A stretch of DNA of 64,000 nucleotides from Clostridiales bacterium 1_7_47FAA (GCA_000155435.1 DS990261.1:522711-586710); one strand, 5' to 3'; positions 1 to 9,075 are shown, counted from the first letter of the stretch. A program made the numbers and translations. The notes: generated by a model not told the origin, from the sequence alone.

Positions 1-18
1 GGAAAATGGAGGCGCAGG

Positions 19-1053
19 ATGGGTATAGAAGCAAAAATGACAACGCTGTGTTATATAGAAAAGGACGGGGCATATCTGATGCTCCACCGGATCAGCAAGA
101 AACATGATGTATGCAAGGATAAGTGGATTGGGGTTGGCGGGCATTTTGAGTTAAGTGAAAGCCCGGAGGAATGCCTTTTGCGTGAGGTGAAGGAGGAAAC
201 AGGCCTGACCCTTACTTCCTGGCGGTTCAGAGGGCTTGTAACCTTTGTGGCGGAGGGCTGGGATACGGAGTACATGTGTCTGTATACCGCGGACAGTTAT
301 GAAGGAGAGCTCCTTCCCTGCAATGAAGGCGTGCTGGAATGGGTGAAGAAGGAGGATGTGCTGAAATTAAATATCTGGGAAGGGGATAAGATATTCCACC
401 GCCTGATTCATGAGGATGCGCCCTTCTTCTCCCTGAAGCTGTCCTACCAAGGGGACCGGCTGGTGGAGGCGGCGCTGGAAGGGAAGCCGCTGGAACTTTT
501 TGATATAAGGGACGGGGAAGGTCAAAGGACCGGGATGGTGCGGGAGCGCATCATGGTCCACATGGACGGGGACCTCCATGGTACGGCCCATACCTGGATT
601 GTCAGGGGGCGCCGGGATGGGGGATTTGACATCCTTCTTCAGAAGAGAAGCCAGGGAAAGGATTCCTATCCCGGGTGTTTCGATATCTCTTCGGCAGGGC
701 ATGTGCAGGCCGGGGACGACTTCCTGCCCACGGCGCTGCGGGAACTGGAGGAAGAGCTGGGGATTCAGGCAGATGCGGGGCAGCTGGAATTCGCAGGAGT
801 CCACAAAGGTTACATGGAAGAAGAATTTTATGGGAAAATGTTCAGGGACAGTGAGTACAGCCATGTTTATGTGTACCGGGAACCAGTTGACATACAGGGG
901 CTGAAGCTTCAAAAAGAGGAAGTGGAAAGCGTGATGTGGATGGAACTTGACGCATGTATGGAAGCAGTGGGGCAGGGGACCCTTCCTAACTGTCTGTACA
1001 TGGATGAACTGGAACTTTTAAAGCAGTATCTGAGCGCCGGGCAGGGGGACTAA
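19..1053 (+). CDS. Tandem-Nudix hydrolase (8-oxo-dGTPase-like plus IPP-isomerase-like domain)
   Basis: Nudix enzymes cleave nucleoside diphosphates linked to another group. This 344-residue protein carries two Nudix boxes. The first, about residues 41-63, follows the G-x5-E-x7-RE-x2-EE-x-G pattern and resembles MutT/8-oxo-dGTP pyrophosphatases. The second, about residues 227-249, has the same layout in a domain with the HGTAHTWI and SSAGH motifs typical of the IPP-isomerase/YfcD-like branch. Each domain is near full family length, so this is a fusion rather than a truncation. The ATG at 19 has GGAGG six bases upstream; a second in-frame ATG at 37 is possible. The substrate cannot be told from sequence. 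Cytoplasmic; no operon partner is visible on the right. Confidence 0.85.
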   Translation: MGIEAKMTTLCYIEKDGAYLMLHRISKKHDVCKDKWIGVGGHFELSESPEECLLREVKEETGLTLTSWRFRGLVTFVAEGWDTEYMCLYTADSYEGELLPCNEGVLEWVKKEDVLKLNIWEGDKIFHRLIHEDAPFFSLKLSYQGDRLVEAALEGKPLELFDIRDGEGQRTGMVRERIMVHMDGDLHGTAHTWIVRGRRDGGFDILLQKRSQGKDSYPGCFDISSAGHVQAGDDFLPTALRELEEELGIQADAGQLEFAGVHKGYMEEEFYGKMFRDSEYSHVYVYREPVDIQGLKLQKEEVESVMWMELDACMEAVGQGTLPNCLYMDELELLKQYLSAGQGD

Positions 1054-1162
1054 CTTATAAAAATTGTAAGTTTATCGTCAGAAATAGATGTTTTTTGTAA
1101 CCGTGAAATATGGTATACTGATGCTGGACTGTTTTTATAAGACATGCAGGAGAGGTATCAGG

Positions 1163-2752
1163 ATGAGATTAAAAAAATGGAAATCATTTTTAAGCATATT
1201 CATGGCCAGTGCCCTTATGATGAGCACGGCCGTATACGGTAACCCGGTTGTTATTACACCGTTGGAAGAGAGCCAGGTAGCGTCCTTCCAGTCCGGCAGT
1301 CCTGCACAGGGACAGGGGCCGGACGGCAGCAGCGGGACAGGCAGTGTCAATGGAAGCGTGGACAGCAGCGGCGCCGGAGTGGTATCCTCCAGCGGGCCTT
1401 CCGCTGACAATACTGACAACCCATCAGGGCCATCCCAGACAGTGAATGGAGCGGTTACCGGACCGGAAGGGACGGGAAGCAATACTGGTATCAGCCCGGG
1501 TACTGATACGGGCGTCAGTGCGGGAACTAATGCGGGAAGCAATACAGGAACTAATACAGGAACCAATCAGGGTACTGTGGATACATCTTCCATTCAGCAG
1601 CCGGCCATTGAGGCGGAGGGCGCGGCCCTCTTAGATGCGGCCACAGGTAATGTGCTGTTTTCCAAGAATGGGGATACAAAGTTTTATCCGGCCAGCATCA
1701 CCAAGCTGATGACAGCCCTGCTGGTGGCGGAAAACTGTAATCTGGATGATAAGGTTACATTTTCATCCACAGCCACCACCAATCTGGAATCCGGCGCTGT
1801 CTCCATCAACATGACTGCGGGGGATGTGATGACCGTTCGGCAGTGTCTGTATGCCCTGCTTTTAAAGTCCGCCAATGAGGTAGGCAACGCCCTGGCGGAG
1901 CATGTGGCCGGCAGCAATGCCAAGTTTGCGGAGATGATGAATGCCAAGGCAGCGGCCCTTGGATGCACCAATACCCATTTTACCAACCCTCATGGGCTGA
2001 ATGACACCAATCATTACACAACACCCCGTGATATGGCGCTGATTGCCAGGGCGGCGTTCCAGAATGATACTGTTAAGACCGTGGCTTCCACAAGGACGTA
2101 TACATTGCCCCCGACAATCAAGAACCCTTCAGGCCTCACAGTGACCATGGGACATAAGATGCTCAATCCCAGTGATTCGAGATATTATCCGGGCGTCATA
2201 GGCGGCAAGACAGGCTATACCTCCAAAGCTGGAAATACGCTGGTGACCGCTGTGGAGAAGGATGGCGTAAGGCTCATCGCAGTGGTGATGAAGAGCAAAT
2301 CCACCCATTATACAGATACAAAGGCAATGTTTGATTATGGGTTTGAGCTTGCTAAGGCTGGCGCATTGGGAGGCAATGGGACCGGCAGCAATGCGGCTCC
2401 TTCCGGTTCGGGTAATGCAGGTCCTGGGACCACGGCCGGGAAGGGCTGGATTCAGGACAGCAACGGCTGGTATTATGTAAAAGATAACGGCGCCAAAGCA
2501 TCCAATGAATGGATTACCGTGGATGGGGCAGCCTACTGGATTGATTCCAATACATATATGGCAAAGGGATGGCGTCAGATAGACGGGAAATGGTATTTCC
2601 TGCGTTCCAACGGCGCTATGGCCAGGAATCAGTGGGAAAAGGTTGAGGAGAATGGCCTGTGGTTCTACCTGGGGGCAGATGGAGCCATGCTTACAAATAC
2701 TACTACGCCGGATGGGTTCAGGGTGGATGAGAGCGGGGCCTGTGTGCAGTAA
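1163..2752 (+). CDS. D-alanyl-D-alanine carboxypeptidase (S11 family) with C-terminal cell-wall-binding repeats
   Basis: A secreted penicillin-binding protein of the DacA/DacF type that trims the terminal D-Ala from peptidoglycan stem peptides. It has a signal peptide (MRLKKWKS to VYG, about residues 1-26) and a Ser/Gly/Thr-rich linker. The three S11 motifs follow in order: SITK near residue 178, SAN near 236 and KTG near 349. The last 90 residues carry repeats of the GW-x-Q-x2-NGWYYV type (choline/glucan-binding class), which probably hold the enzyme to the wall. The frame is open from 1088, but I place the start at 1163 because AGGAGAGGT precedes it and the signal peptide begins there. An extended -10 (TGGTATACT, 1111-1119) lies upstream. 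Monocistronic, followed by a terminator. Confidence 0.92.
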   Translation: MRLKKWKSFLSIFMASALMMSTAVYGNPVVITPLEESQVASFQSGSPAQGQGPDGSSGTGSVNGSVDSSGAGVVSSSGPSADNTDNPSGPSQTVNGAVTGPEGTGSNTGISPGTDTGVSAGTNAGSNTGTNTGTNQGTVDTSSIQQPAIEAEGAALLDAATGNVLFSKNGDTKFYPASITKLMTALLVAENCNLDDKVTFSSTATTNLESGAVSINMTAGDVMTVRQCLYALLLKSANEVGNALAEHVAGSNAKFAEMMNAKAAALGCTNTHFTNPHGLNDTNHYTTPRDMALIARAAFQNDTVKTVASTRTYTLPPTIKNPSGLTVTMGHKMLNPSDSRYYPGVIGGKTGYTSKAGNTLVTAVEKDGVRLIAVVMKSKSTHYTDTKAMFDYGFELAKAGALGGNGTGSNAAPSGSGNAGPGTTAGKGWIQDSNGWYYVKDNGAKASNEWITVDGAAYWIDSNTYMAKGWRQIDGKWYFLRSNGAMARNQWEKVEENGLWFYLGADGAMLTNTTTPDGFRVDESGACVQ

Positions 2753-2794
2753 ACATTTTAGACTTTTTATATGGTGTTCGATATAAGAACCCTG

Positions 2795-2832
2795 AAAGGC
2801 ATGGCGTATGATTCGTCATGCCTTTTCTTTTA
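2795..2832 (+). terminator. Rho-independent terminator after the carboxypeptidase gene
   Basis: Arms AAAGGCATG and CATGCCTTT (2795-2803 and 2817-2825) are perfectly complementary and are followed by TCTTTT. Confidence 0.8.
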
Positions 2833-2888
2833 ATGGGTTTTCATGTATAATGATATGAAAGAAAGTAAATGCATATGAATAAATATAG

Positions 2889-3151
2889 TATGATGGTATA
2901 TAAAAACGGTATTATCGTAATTGAGAATAGATAAATGGTGGGTGATAGAAGAGGGGAGAGTATATATTACTGTGAAATATAAAATCTCGGTGCGGATCAT
3001 AAGTGCACATTAAAATACTGGGAGGTTCGCACTGAAAAAGATACTGGGAAAGGTAGAGATGTTGGTTTGGGTGTAGGGGTGATAAGCAATTAGTGTATAT
3101 TATGTACAAATTAGTTTTGTTTATATGTAGGTGATTTTGGGTATGATTGCT
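2889..3151 (+). promoter_or_regulatory. Leader of CRISPR array 1, with conserved hairpin element
   Basis: This AT-rich noncoding stretch ends at the first CRISPR repeat and is related to the leader of array 2 (10061-10311). Shared parts in order are a -10-like TATGAT at 2889, an ATTGAGAATAG block near 2920, a 45-nt hairpin element at 2989-3033 and a TTGGGTAT-ATTGC block next to the repeat. The hairpin starts GGTGCGGA and ends TTCGCACT, so its ends pair with one G-U. It contains GTGCACAT and TGGGAGG. The hairpin ends 118 nt before the repeat, against 117 nt at array 2. No protein gene is visible here. Confidence 0.65.
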
Positions 3152-3452
3152 GTCACAGCCTGCGAGGGCTGTGTGGATTGAAATTTAAGTGCCTGCTCAT
3201 GAAGGAAATCCTTTTGCTGTCACAGCCTGCGAGGGCTGTGTGGATTGAAATTATATCCCAAGCATACAATACACGATTCGCCATATGTCACAGCCTGCGA
3301 GGGCTGTGTGGATTGAAATTGTATGTAAAGAGTGAAAATAGCAATTTAGATGAGTCACAGCCTGCGAGGGCTGTGTGGATTGAAATTACCGTGTGCACTT
3401 GAAGTAGATACAAGTTATAGTCACAGCCTGCGAAGACTGTGTAGACTTAAAT
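3152..3452 (+). CRISPR. CRISPR array 1: five 33-nt repeats, I-C-like, no cas genes nearby
   Basis: Repeats start at 3152, 3219, 3287, 3354 and 3420, a period of 67-68 nt with 34-35-nt spacers. The repeat begins GTCACAGCC, has a TGCGAG loop and a GGCTGTG arm, and ends TGGATTGAAAT. A CACAGCC/GGCTGTG stem and an ATTGAAAT 3' handle are typical of subtype I-C. The fifth copy is degenerate (CGAAGACTGTGTAGACTTAAAT), as expected at the leader-distal end, so the array reads left to right. A fainter remnant ending ATTGAAAC lies near 3490-3518. The spacers do not repeat. Any effector must act in trans, because no cas gene lies in the window. Confidence 0.95.
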
Positions 3453-3647
3453 TATAAAGTCTCCATAACAAATTTTAGTACAAAACTTACATTCCACAAA
3501 AGCCATACGCATTGAAACACTCACTGGTTATTCCAGCAATAAATATACATTGACAATTACATATTGATAGTCAATCGATTTTGAGGTATTCTGATATACA
3601 GGAATGCAGGAAATTGAAACAATGTATTGTAGTAGAAAGGAGCTTAT

Positions 3648-4202
3648 ATGGTAAAACTGGACGGATTCATGGCACTACTGACTGGGAGTTTCAATAATAG
3701 GGAACAGTATGATACATTGCGGAAAGAGGAAAATGGTTTTCCCTATGCGGAGCACATCAATACGGTCTGCAATGATAAAATCAGCAATATACCGCCAGAA
3801 TTTCAGGGGAAATTCATGGTGGAGGAGAGCATTTACGAGGTAAACGGAAAACGGCATTCGTCTTCCCATCTGTTTCTGTTTACTGAGCAACCGGAAGGAA
3901 TTTTGCTGACTTCTTATGATATCCCGGAGGGGAATGACAAAACGGTGTTTTCCTATAACAATATGAACATGGTGGATTTCCAATGCTTAAAGACTTCGGA
4001 AAAGTTTACGCCAGCGCTGTTTCAGGAGAAGGATGGTGTCTGGGAAGGGGGCAGTACCAGTATGTTTACGCCTGTGATGAAATTTCAGTTACTTGAACGT
4101 TTTTCAAAGGAGTGTCTGGAAGTATCCGAGACAATGGAAGTAAATGGAAAGAGGACGTTTGGCTATGATGAGCCAATCTGTTATAAGCGGGTATCGGAAT
4201 AA
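3648..4202 (+). CDS. Hypothetical protein, 184 aa, faint CpeT/CpcT-like pattern
   Basis: Not confidently recognised. The protein is soluble, with no signal peptide or membrane segment. Its opening (FMALLTGSFNNREQ) and the internal order of an F-x-x-E-S-I-Y strand, an LxSYxIP strand and a W-x-GGS segment recall CpeT/CpcT-family beta-barrel proteins, known as phycobiliprotein lyases in cyanobacteria. If that likeness is real, the chemistry here must differ. AAAGGAGC lies nine bases before the ATG. The gene is alone between CRISPR array 1 and its own terminator and its base composition is more AT-rich than the core genes, which would suit an acquired gene. Confidence 0.6.
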   Translation: MVKLDGFMALLTGSFNNREQYDTLRKEENGFPYAEHINTVCNDKISNIPPEFQGKFMVEESIYEVNGKRHSSSHLFLFTEQPEGILLTSYDIPEGNDKTVFSYNNMNMVDFQCLKTSEKFTPALFQEKDGVWEGGSTSMFTPVMKFQLLERFSKECLEVSETMEVNGKRTFGYDEPICYKRVSE

Positions 4203-4223
4203 ATTCCACTTCAATGTGAATAA

Positions 4224-4268
4224 AAAGAACTACTAACTGTCAAATATGGGATTAGTAGCTCTTTTTTA
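4224..4268 (+). terminator. Rho-independent terminator
   Basis: AAGA-CTACTAA (from 4225) pairs with TTAGTAG-TCTTT (to about 4265), with one mismatch, and runs into TTTTTTATTT. It lies directly downstream of the hypothetical gene. Confidence 0.75.
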
Positions 4269-4686
4269 TTTCAGTAGTTTAACATTTGTGGCAGAGCCTG
4301 AAAATGGACATACGGAGGATGTATCGCTATTCTTGTAATAGGTATCCATATGGCAGGAGGATGTGTATGTTTGTTTAAGAGAGATGGGGAATGAAGGTGT
4401 ACCATTAAAATAAATATCAGTAATCCGGCCGCTGTATCGAAGTGTCATGAGTGCAGTAAGTGCCATAATGCAGGCGCATGCCCAGGAGACCGAACAGCTC
4501 ATAATATGTCTTCAGGTCTGTAACGGCTAGGGAAACAGTATCTATATATTCAACTGTGTGACCGGAAAGGAATTAATGTTTACGTCTGGAAGATTTAAGG
4601 AATAAGAAAAGAACAAAAGAAACAGCCCTGTTATGATAAATGTAGGTAAGTGTATATGAATTCTGTTGGAAAGAGGAGGGCTCGCC
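4269..4686 (+). other. Gap with no supported gene; possible decayed coding sequence
   Basis: No open frame here has both a ribosome site and a recognisable product. The plus strand holds short broken stretches that read like protein (for example TFVAEPENGHTEDV before a stop near 4336, and a later frame with spaced cysteines near 4425-4510). This fits gene decay, but I cannot name a parent. The last 14 bases hold the AGGAGG of the following lipoprotein gene. Confidence 0.3.
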
Positions 4687-6267
4687 ATGAAAAGAAATTC
4701 AGTATCTGTTTTTATGATAGCAGGTCTGCTGTCTGTCCTGCTGTCCGGCTGCCAGGCAAAGGGGGAATCTGGAGGAGGAACTTCAGAGGTTGCATCGGAG
4801 CCGGTTATCAGCATGGAAGAGGGACATACCGAAGAGGGAAATGATGACAAGGGAGGAGAAAACACCGGAACGGAGCAAACTGGAAGGGAGAACCCAAAGG
4901 CAGGGCAGAAGGTGGAAACAGAGACAGACAAGCGGATTTCCGCTCTTCCATATCAATTTGTCAGGACGTATGGAATCTTCCAATCAGAATATCCGGTTTA
5001 TGAACTGGAATCGGTTATTGAAACTAAGATACCCCAGAAAGAAAAATCACTGGTTTTGTCATCAGCTATCTGTCAAAATCAGGAATTGATAGTAAGTATT
5101 GTCATGGATGATTATTCGGAAGTCCGGGAAACCGCGGTTGGCGGGGATTCATTGGAGGACAGCGGATATGAACCGCCGGGAGATGGGGGAATGGCTGCTT
5201 CAGGACGGTATCAGAATCAGCTTTGGGTGTCTGGGGAAGGCTTGTTTTTAACAGGACCTGGTATCCAGGAAGCCGGAATTAAACCTCAGGAGTCAGTATA
5301 TGCTTCTTATCCCGATTATTTAGGGGCATATGGACATATGCGTTATTTCATTGAAGCAAGGTTTGAAATCCCATTCATATCTGAACATGAAAATGTTTTG
5401 ACTGGATATGCGCTCCGGGTTCTCGATTTTGAAGAACCGCTGGAATTTGTCATGAAGCGCGCGTCTGAGTATGGGACGCTGGAAGAATTAGTGGCAGGGG
5501 AGCATGGAGGTATGGATACCCATGATGGCATCTCTATTATAAGTATGGGGGAAAAGGTAAAAGAGGGGATTTTAATATCCTGGTATGTGTACAGTGAAAG
5601 AGAAGGCAGGCAGATAAGTATTATTTACAAACCGCCATATCAGGAAATAGATTTACCAATCCTATCCGGTAAAGAGAAACAGTATCCAATGAAGGAATTA
5701 CCTGCCAATCCATATTGGAATAGTATAGGACAGTACAGGCTGTCAGATGTGGAAGGATATGGACGGCGTTACTCATGTCTGTTTGATGTCCCCCAGGATG
5801 AACAGAGCGGGTCTTACCGTATGGATATTCCTGGGATTACGTTCCTGAATCATGAAGAATCCCCTCACATTACGCTGGATATCCCGGATGATTATGAAGC
5901 ATTAAATGAGGAAATCCCGTGGAAGGAAGGTTCCGTACGTATTTTAGGAATTACCAGGATGGAGCCGCAGTCTGTAGCGGTAACAGATGGGAAAGGGAAA
6001 GAAAAAGTAAGGGAGCGGCCTGCTGTATATATCGACGTGCAGGCAGCGCATGAAGATAAGGATCTTGCATTAAAGGGGCTGATCTGCCAGAGGAAGTTAA
6101 GGTGGACTGGGTGGGAACACGAACGATATGACTTCGATAAGAATGGCAATCTGAGCGGTTTCCGGGTCTTTTATGATGAAGGGGACAGTTCGGTAACACT
6201 CAAATTCAATGGGGCGGCATTTTACTGGAATCAGCCCTTTGTGATGGAAGTTCCATTGGGAAAATAG
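4687..6267 (+). CDS. Large lipoprotein of unknown function
   Basis: The product has a clear lipoprotein signal: MKRNSVSVFM, a hydrophobic core and the lipobox LLSGC with the cysteine near residue 22. It should therefore be anchored on the outer face of the membrane. A 60-residue Gly/Glu/Thr-rich linker follows, then about 430 residues without a motif I recognise. The C-terminal third, rich in alternating beta-type segments, is loosely like the outer domains of DUF4179-type anti-sigma factors, but no membrane helix or anti-sigma N-terminus is present, so I make no functional call. AGGAGG at 4674-4679 supports ATG 4687 over the open-frame start 4666. The next gene begins 11 bp downstream, so the two probably share a transcript. 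Confidence 0.7.
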   Translation: MKRNSVSVFMIAGLLSVLLSGCQAKGESGGGTSEVASEPVISMEEGHTEEGNDDKGGENTGTEQTGRENPKAGQKVETETDKRISALPYQFVRTYGIFQSEYPVYELESVIETKIPQKEKSLVLSSAICQNQELIVSIVMDDYSEVRETAVGGDSLEDSGYEPPGDGGMAASGRYQNQLWVSGEGLFLTGPGIQEAGIKPQESVYASYPDYLGAYGHMRYFIEARFEIPFISEHENVLTGYALRVLDFEEPLEFVMKRASEYGTLEELVAGEHGGMDTHDGISIISMGEKVKEGILISWYVYSEREGRQISIIYKPPYQEIDLPILSGKEKQYPMKELPANPYWNSIGQYRLSDVEGYGRRYSCLFDVPQDEQSGSYRMDIPGITFLNHEESPHITLDIPDDYEALNEEIPWKEGSVRILGITRMEPQSVAVTDGKGKEKVRERPAVYIDVQAAHEDKDLALKGLICQRKLRWTGWEHERYDFDKNGNLSGFRVFYDEGDSSVTLKFNGAAFYWNQPFVMEVPLGK

Positions 6268-6278
6268 GAGACAGGGCT

Positions 6279-6758
6279 ATGTCTGATGAGGATAAAAAAG
6301 ATTTTAATGCCATGCTTCATGATGGCAGGGATATGCCTAAACTTCAGATAATTACAGACCAGAAAACCATTGACAGGTATGGCGGGGACAGAATGTATTT
6401 TGCCCCGCCAATGGAATATGATAGGATCATGAGACAGGTTCCTTATGGATATGTAATTACAGTGGGAAAAATCCGTGATTACCTTGCTGAATTAAACGGG
6501 GCAGATTTTACTGAACCTATTACAGCAGGAATTTTTGTTTCAATTGCAGCCTGGGCAAGTTATCAGCGCTTGGATGATATAACGCCTTATTGGAGGACAC
6601 TGAAAGCCAATGGGGAGTTAAATTCAAAATATCCCGGTGGTATGGAAGCGCAAAAAGTAAAACTGGAAGCAGAAGGCCATACCATCATCCAAAAAGGAAG
6701 AACGAATATAAAATATTTTGTAAAAGATTATGAAAAGTCCCTGTTTGAAATAAGGTAA
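6279..6758 (+). CDS. MGMT-family alkyltransferase-like protein, no catalytic Cys
   Basis: The middle of this 159-residue protein matches the DNA-binding half of O6-alkylguanine-DNA alkyltransferases: a VPYGYVITVGKIRDYL helix-turn-helix start, an A-x-W-A helix and the EAQKVKLEAEGH segment near the end. In true MGMT enzymes the active site is PCHR. Here the matching place reads TPYWRTLK, so the acceptor cysteine is absent. Known alkyltransferase-like proteins also lack it and flag alkylated guanine for nucleotide excision repair. Whether this clostridial branch does the same is inference. It starts 11 bp after the lipoprotein gene with a modest purine-rich site. No signal peptide. Confidence 0.65.
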   Translation: MSDEDKKDFNAMLHDGRDMPKLQIITDQKTIDRYGGDRMYFAPPMEYDRIMRQVPYGYVITVGKIRDYLAELNGADFTEPITAGIFVSIAAWASYQRLDDITPYWRTLKANGELNSKYPGGMEAQKVKLEAEGHTIIQKGRTNIKYFVKDYEKSLFEIR

Positions 6759-6906
6759 TATGGGAAAGGTCCCTTATTGCAGGAATCAGGATACGGATGT
6801 TGATTGAGGATTACTTGAACGCCTATATGAAATGAAGGGAATTTGCAGGACTGTAATCGATGCTGTCCATCAGAGCAAATATGATGACATGGAGGTAAGG
6901 GATAAT

Positions 6907-8070
6907 ATGCGGATTGTGGCAGTGGTTTTCATGCTGATTATTCTGTTGGGATTGTTTATCAATGCGGGAAGGCAGATTTATCTATGGCTTATGTTGCTAT
7001 TTAAAGGTATGAACCAGCCCATGTTCAGTGTGTTTTTTGGTTTACTGGTGCTGGCGGTCCTGGTGGTGTTTGTTGTCAGCCGTATACCTGGATTGGGTGC
7101 TTATCGGACCCTGTTCCTTATTGACCACTATGCGCTGGGGGCCTTGGCTTATGTGGTAATTGTCACCAATACGGTAAGCCTCCTTCTATATGCCGCAAGG
7201 CTTGTCCATCTGATTCAAGCCCCAACGCCCCGCAGTGTGCAGATGATATCAGCCGCATTATCCCTGTTTCTGGTGACCGGGCTTACGGTCTATGGGACGG
7301 TTCACGCCGCAAATATTCAGACACGCAGGTACAATGTACGTATTGGACCGGAACAGGGGAAAATGGATACACTGCGCCTTGTTTTACTCAGTGATATACA
7401 TCTGGGCTATGTAATTGAGGAAAAGCATCTTGCCAAGGTAGTTGCGGCTGTCAATGCGCTTAAACCAGATATTATATGCATTGCCGGCGATATTTTTGAT
7501 GGCGATATCACCTCGTTATCAAATCCTGAAAAACTGCAGGCATTGTTTAGGAAAATGGAATCAGGATATGGCGTATTTGCATGTCTTGGCAATCATGATG
7601 CGGGGGACGGTTACCGGCAGATGCTTGATTTTTTGGACGGGGCAGGCATCCGTGTGCTGATGGATGAAGCGGTGGTGATTGACCAACGGTTTGTGCTGGC
7701 TGGGCGGAGGGATTCATTTCCCATTGGCGCTCATGGTGATTCCCGCAAGAACCTGGAGGGACTGCCTGATGATAAATCCCTTCCTGTAATCGTACTGGAC
7801 CATCAACCGGGAAATATTGATGAATATGGAAATGAAGCTGACTTAATCCTGTGCGGCCATACCCACCAGGGCCAGATGTTCCCGTTCAATCTTATTACCA
7901 ACGCAGTCTTTGATGTGGACTATGGGTATTACAGGGCTGGGGAGACAACGCCCCAGGTAATTGTCACTTCTGGCGCAGGAACATGGGGGCCGCCCCTGCG
8001 CGTGGCAACGGATAATGAGGTAGTAGAAATAAACTTGTTGATTCCTCACCTGGAATTGGAGCAGGAATAA
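6907..8070 (+). CDS. Membrane-anchored metallophosphoesterase (YkuE-like)
   Basis: Calcineurin-like phosphoesterase with an N-terminal membrane domain of about four hydrophobic segments in the first 130 residues. The metal-binding motifs appear in order: SDIHLG (D-x-H), GDIFDGD (GD-x2-D), LGNHD, DHQPG and CGHTHQGQ. Relatives include YkuE-type enzymes that act near the membrane on lipid-linked or cell-wall phosphates; the substrate here is unknown. The frame is open from 6832, but GGAGG at 6891-6895 and the hydrophobic start MRIVAVVFM favour ATG 6907. Convergent with cotJC, sharing the hairpin at 8113. Confidence 0.85.
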   Translation: MRIVAVVFMLIILLGLFINAGRQIYLWLMLLFKGMNQPMFSVFFGLLVLAVLVVFVVSRIPGLGAYRTLFLIDHYALGALAYVVIVTNTVSLLLYAARLVHLIQAPTPRSVQMISAALSLFLVTGLTVYGTVHAANIQTRRYNVRIGPEQGKMDTLRLVLLSDIHLGYVIEEKHLAKVVAAVNALKPDIICIAGDIFDGDITSLSNPEKLQALFRKMESGYGVFACLGNHDAGDGYRQMLDFLDGAGIRVLMDEAVVIDQRFVLAGRRDSFPIGAHGDSRKNLEGLPDDKSLPVIVLDHQPGNIDEYGNEADLILCGHTHQGQMFPFNLITNAVFDVDYGYYRAGETTPQVIVTSGAGTWGPPLRVATDNEVVEINLLIPHLELEQE

Positions 8071-8112
8071 AGGGCTGGATGAATCATTCCATCTGCTTAT
8101 ACTAACAACAGG

Positions 8113-8152
8113 AAAGGGGCGTTGCATATGGCTGTCTGCAATGCCCCTTTCT
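8113..8152 (+). terminator. Terminator hairpin between convergent genes
   Basis: AAAGGGGC-TTGCA pairs with TGCA-GCCCCTTT (8113-8126 and 8137-8150), followed by CTTAT. The stem could serve the phosphoesterase gene and, less well, cotJC on the other strand. Confidence 0.7.
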
Positions 8153-8184
8153 TATCCGCTGCTTCACATTTTCCTGCTACATCC

Positions 8185-8802
8185 TCACTGCTGGTATGGC
8201 CCTGGCTGCATATCAAACTCCGGATTAAATGCATAGAAGTTCCGGCTGTCCAGTTTCTCCTGGGTAATTCTCAGACATTCGCCGAAACGCTGGTAATGGA
8301 CCACTTCGCGTTCCCTTAGGAACTTAATCGGTTCACATACGTCATAATCCTTCACGACCCTCAGGATGTTGTCATAGGTGCTCCTGGCCTTCTGTTCCGC
8401 AGCCAGATCTTCGTGAAGATCTGTAATCACATCTCCCTTGGACTGGAATTCACAGGCATTGAAGGGGATGCCTGCCGCTGCCTGAGGCCAGATACCTGTG
8501 CCGTGGTCAATATAGTAAGGTCCGAAGCCCTGTTCTACCAACTGGTCGGCGGTCAGGTTCTTGGTAAGCTGATGGACAATGGCGGCAATGATTTCCATGT
8601 GTGCCAATTCTTCAGTACCGATATCCGTTAAGGCGGCTTTACATTCATTATATGGCATGGAATAGCGCTGTGAGAGATAACGCATGGATGCGCTTATTTC
8701 ACCGTCAGGGCCTCCGTACTGGCTCATGATGAACTTTGCCAGTCTTGCATTTGGTTCCTTGATATTAACCGGGAACTCCAGTCTTTTTTCATATATCCAC
8801 AT
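8185..8802 (-). CDS. cotJC: Spore coat protein CotJC (manganese-catalase-like)
   Basis: A 205-residue member of the Mn-catalase/CotJC family found in the inner coat of spores. The ferritin-like core shows the expected Glu/His ligands in ALTDIGTEELAHMEI, DLAAEQKARSTYDNI and REREVVHYQRFGE. It begins MWIYEKRLEFPV, as CotJC proteins commonly do. In Bacillus subtilis cotJABC is made in the mother cell under sigma-E control. It is the last gene of cotJA-cotJB-cotJC, three bases after cotJB. Confidence 0.95.
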   Translation of the reverse strand: MWIYEKRLEFPVNIKEPNARLAKFIMSQYGGPDGEISASMRYLSQRYSMPYNECKAALTDIGTEELAHMEIIAAIVHQLTKNLTADQLVEQGFGPYYIDHGTGIWPQAAAGIPFNACEFQSKGDVITDLHEDLAAEQKARSTYDNILRVVKDYDVCEPIKFLREREVVHYQRFGECLRITQEKLDSRNFYAFNPEFDMQPGPYQQ

Positions 8803-8805
8803 ATA

Positions 8806-9075
8806 TCAGCACCCTCCTTCCCATGGCCATGGACCGTTGACCCAGCACCAGTATTGTGCATCCCTGCTGTCAGAGGCCCTCAGAGGACCGAATTGTGCTT
8901 CATATTCAGCTAATGAACAGCGGTATGCTTCGGCCATCTGATTTTGGTAGTTAATTGCCATTGCATCACAGGGATGGGTATCCAGATAAAGATTGGAATC
9001 AACAACGGCAAATCCTGTTTCATTAACCTGTTTCAACATCATTTCCCGTGGACTGTTAAAATCATAATTCATCAT
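8806..9075 (-). CDS. cotJB: Spore coat assembly protein CotJB
   Basis: An 89-residue protein matching CotJB: an MLKQVNETGFAVVDSNLYLDT opening helix region, a middle block NQMAEAYRCSLAEYEAQFGPL and the Trp-rich end WCWVNGPWPWEGG. It works with CotJA and CotJC in laying down the inner coat. The frame is open from 9093, but CGGGAGGTG at 9082-9090 points to the ATG at 9075. That ATG overlaps the cotJA stop as ATGA, so the two are probably translationally coupled. Confidence 0.92.
   Translation of the reverse strand: MMNYDFNSPREMMLKQVNETGFAVVDSNLYLDTHPCDAMAINYQNQMAEAYRCSLAEYEAQFGPLRASDSRDAQYWCWVNGPWPWEGGC

Noticed and set aside
3178-3402. 74-codon open frame across CRISPR array 1
   Set aside because: It is the repeat unit read as protein; the 67-nt period and palindromic repeat show an array, not a gene.
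4542-4931. 129-codon minus-strand frame rich in Ser and Pro
   Set aside because: It overlaps the lipoprotein signal peptide region of the plus-strand gene and has no start site of its own.
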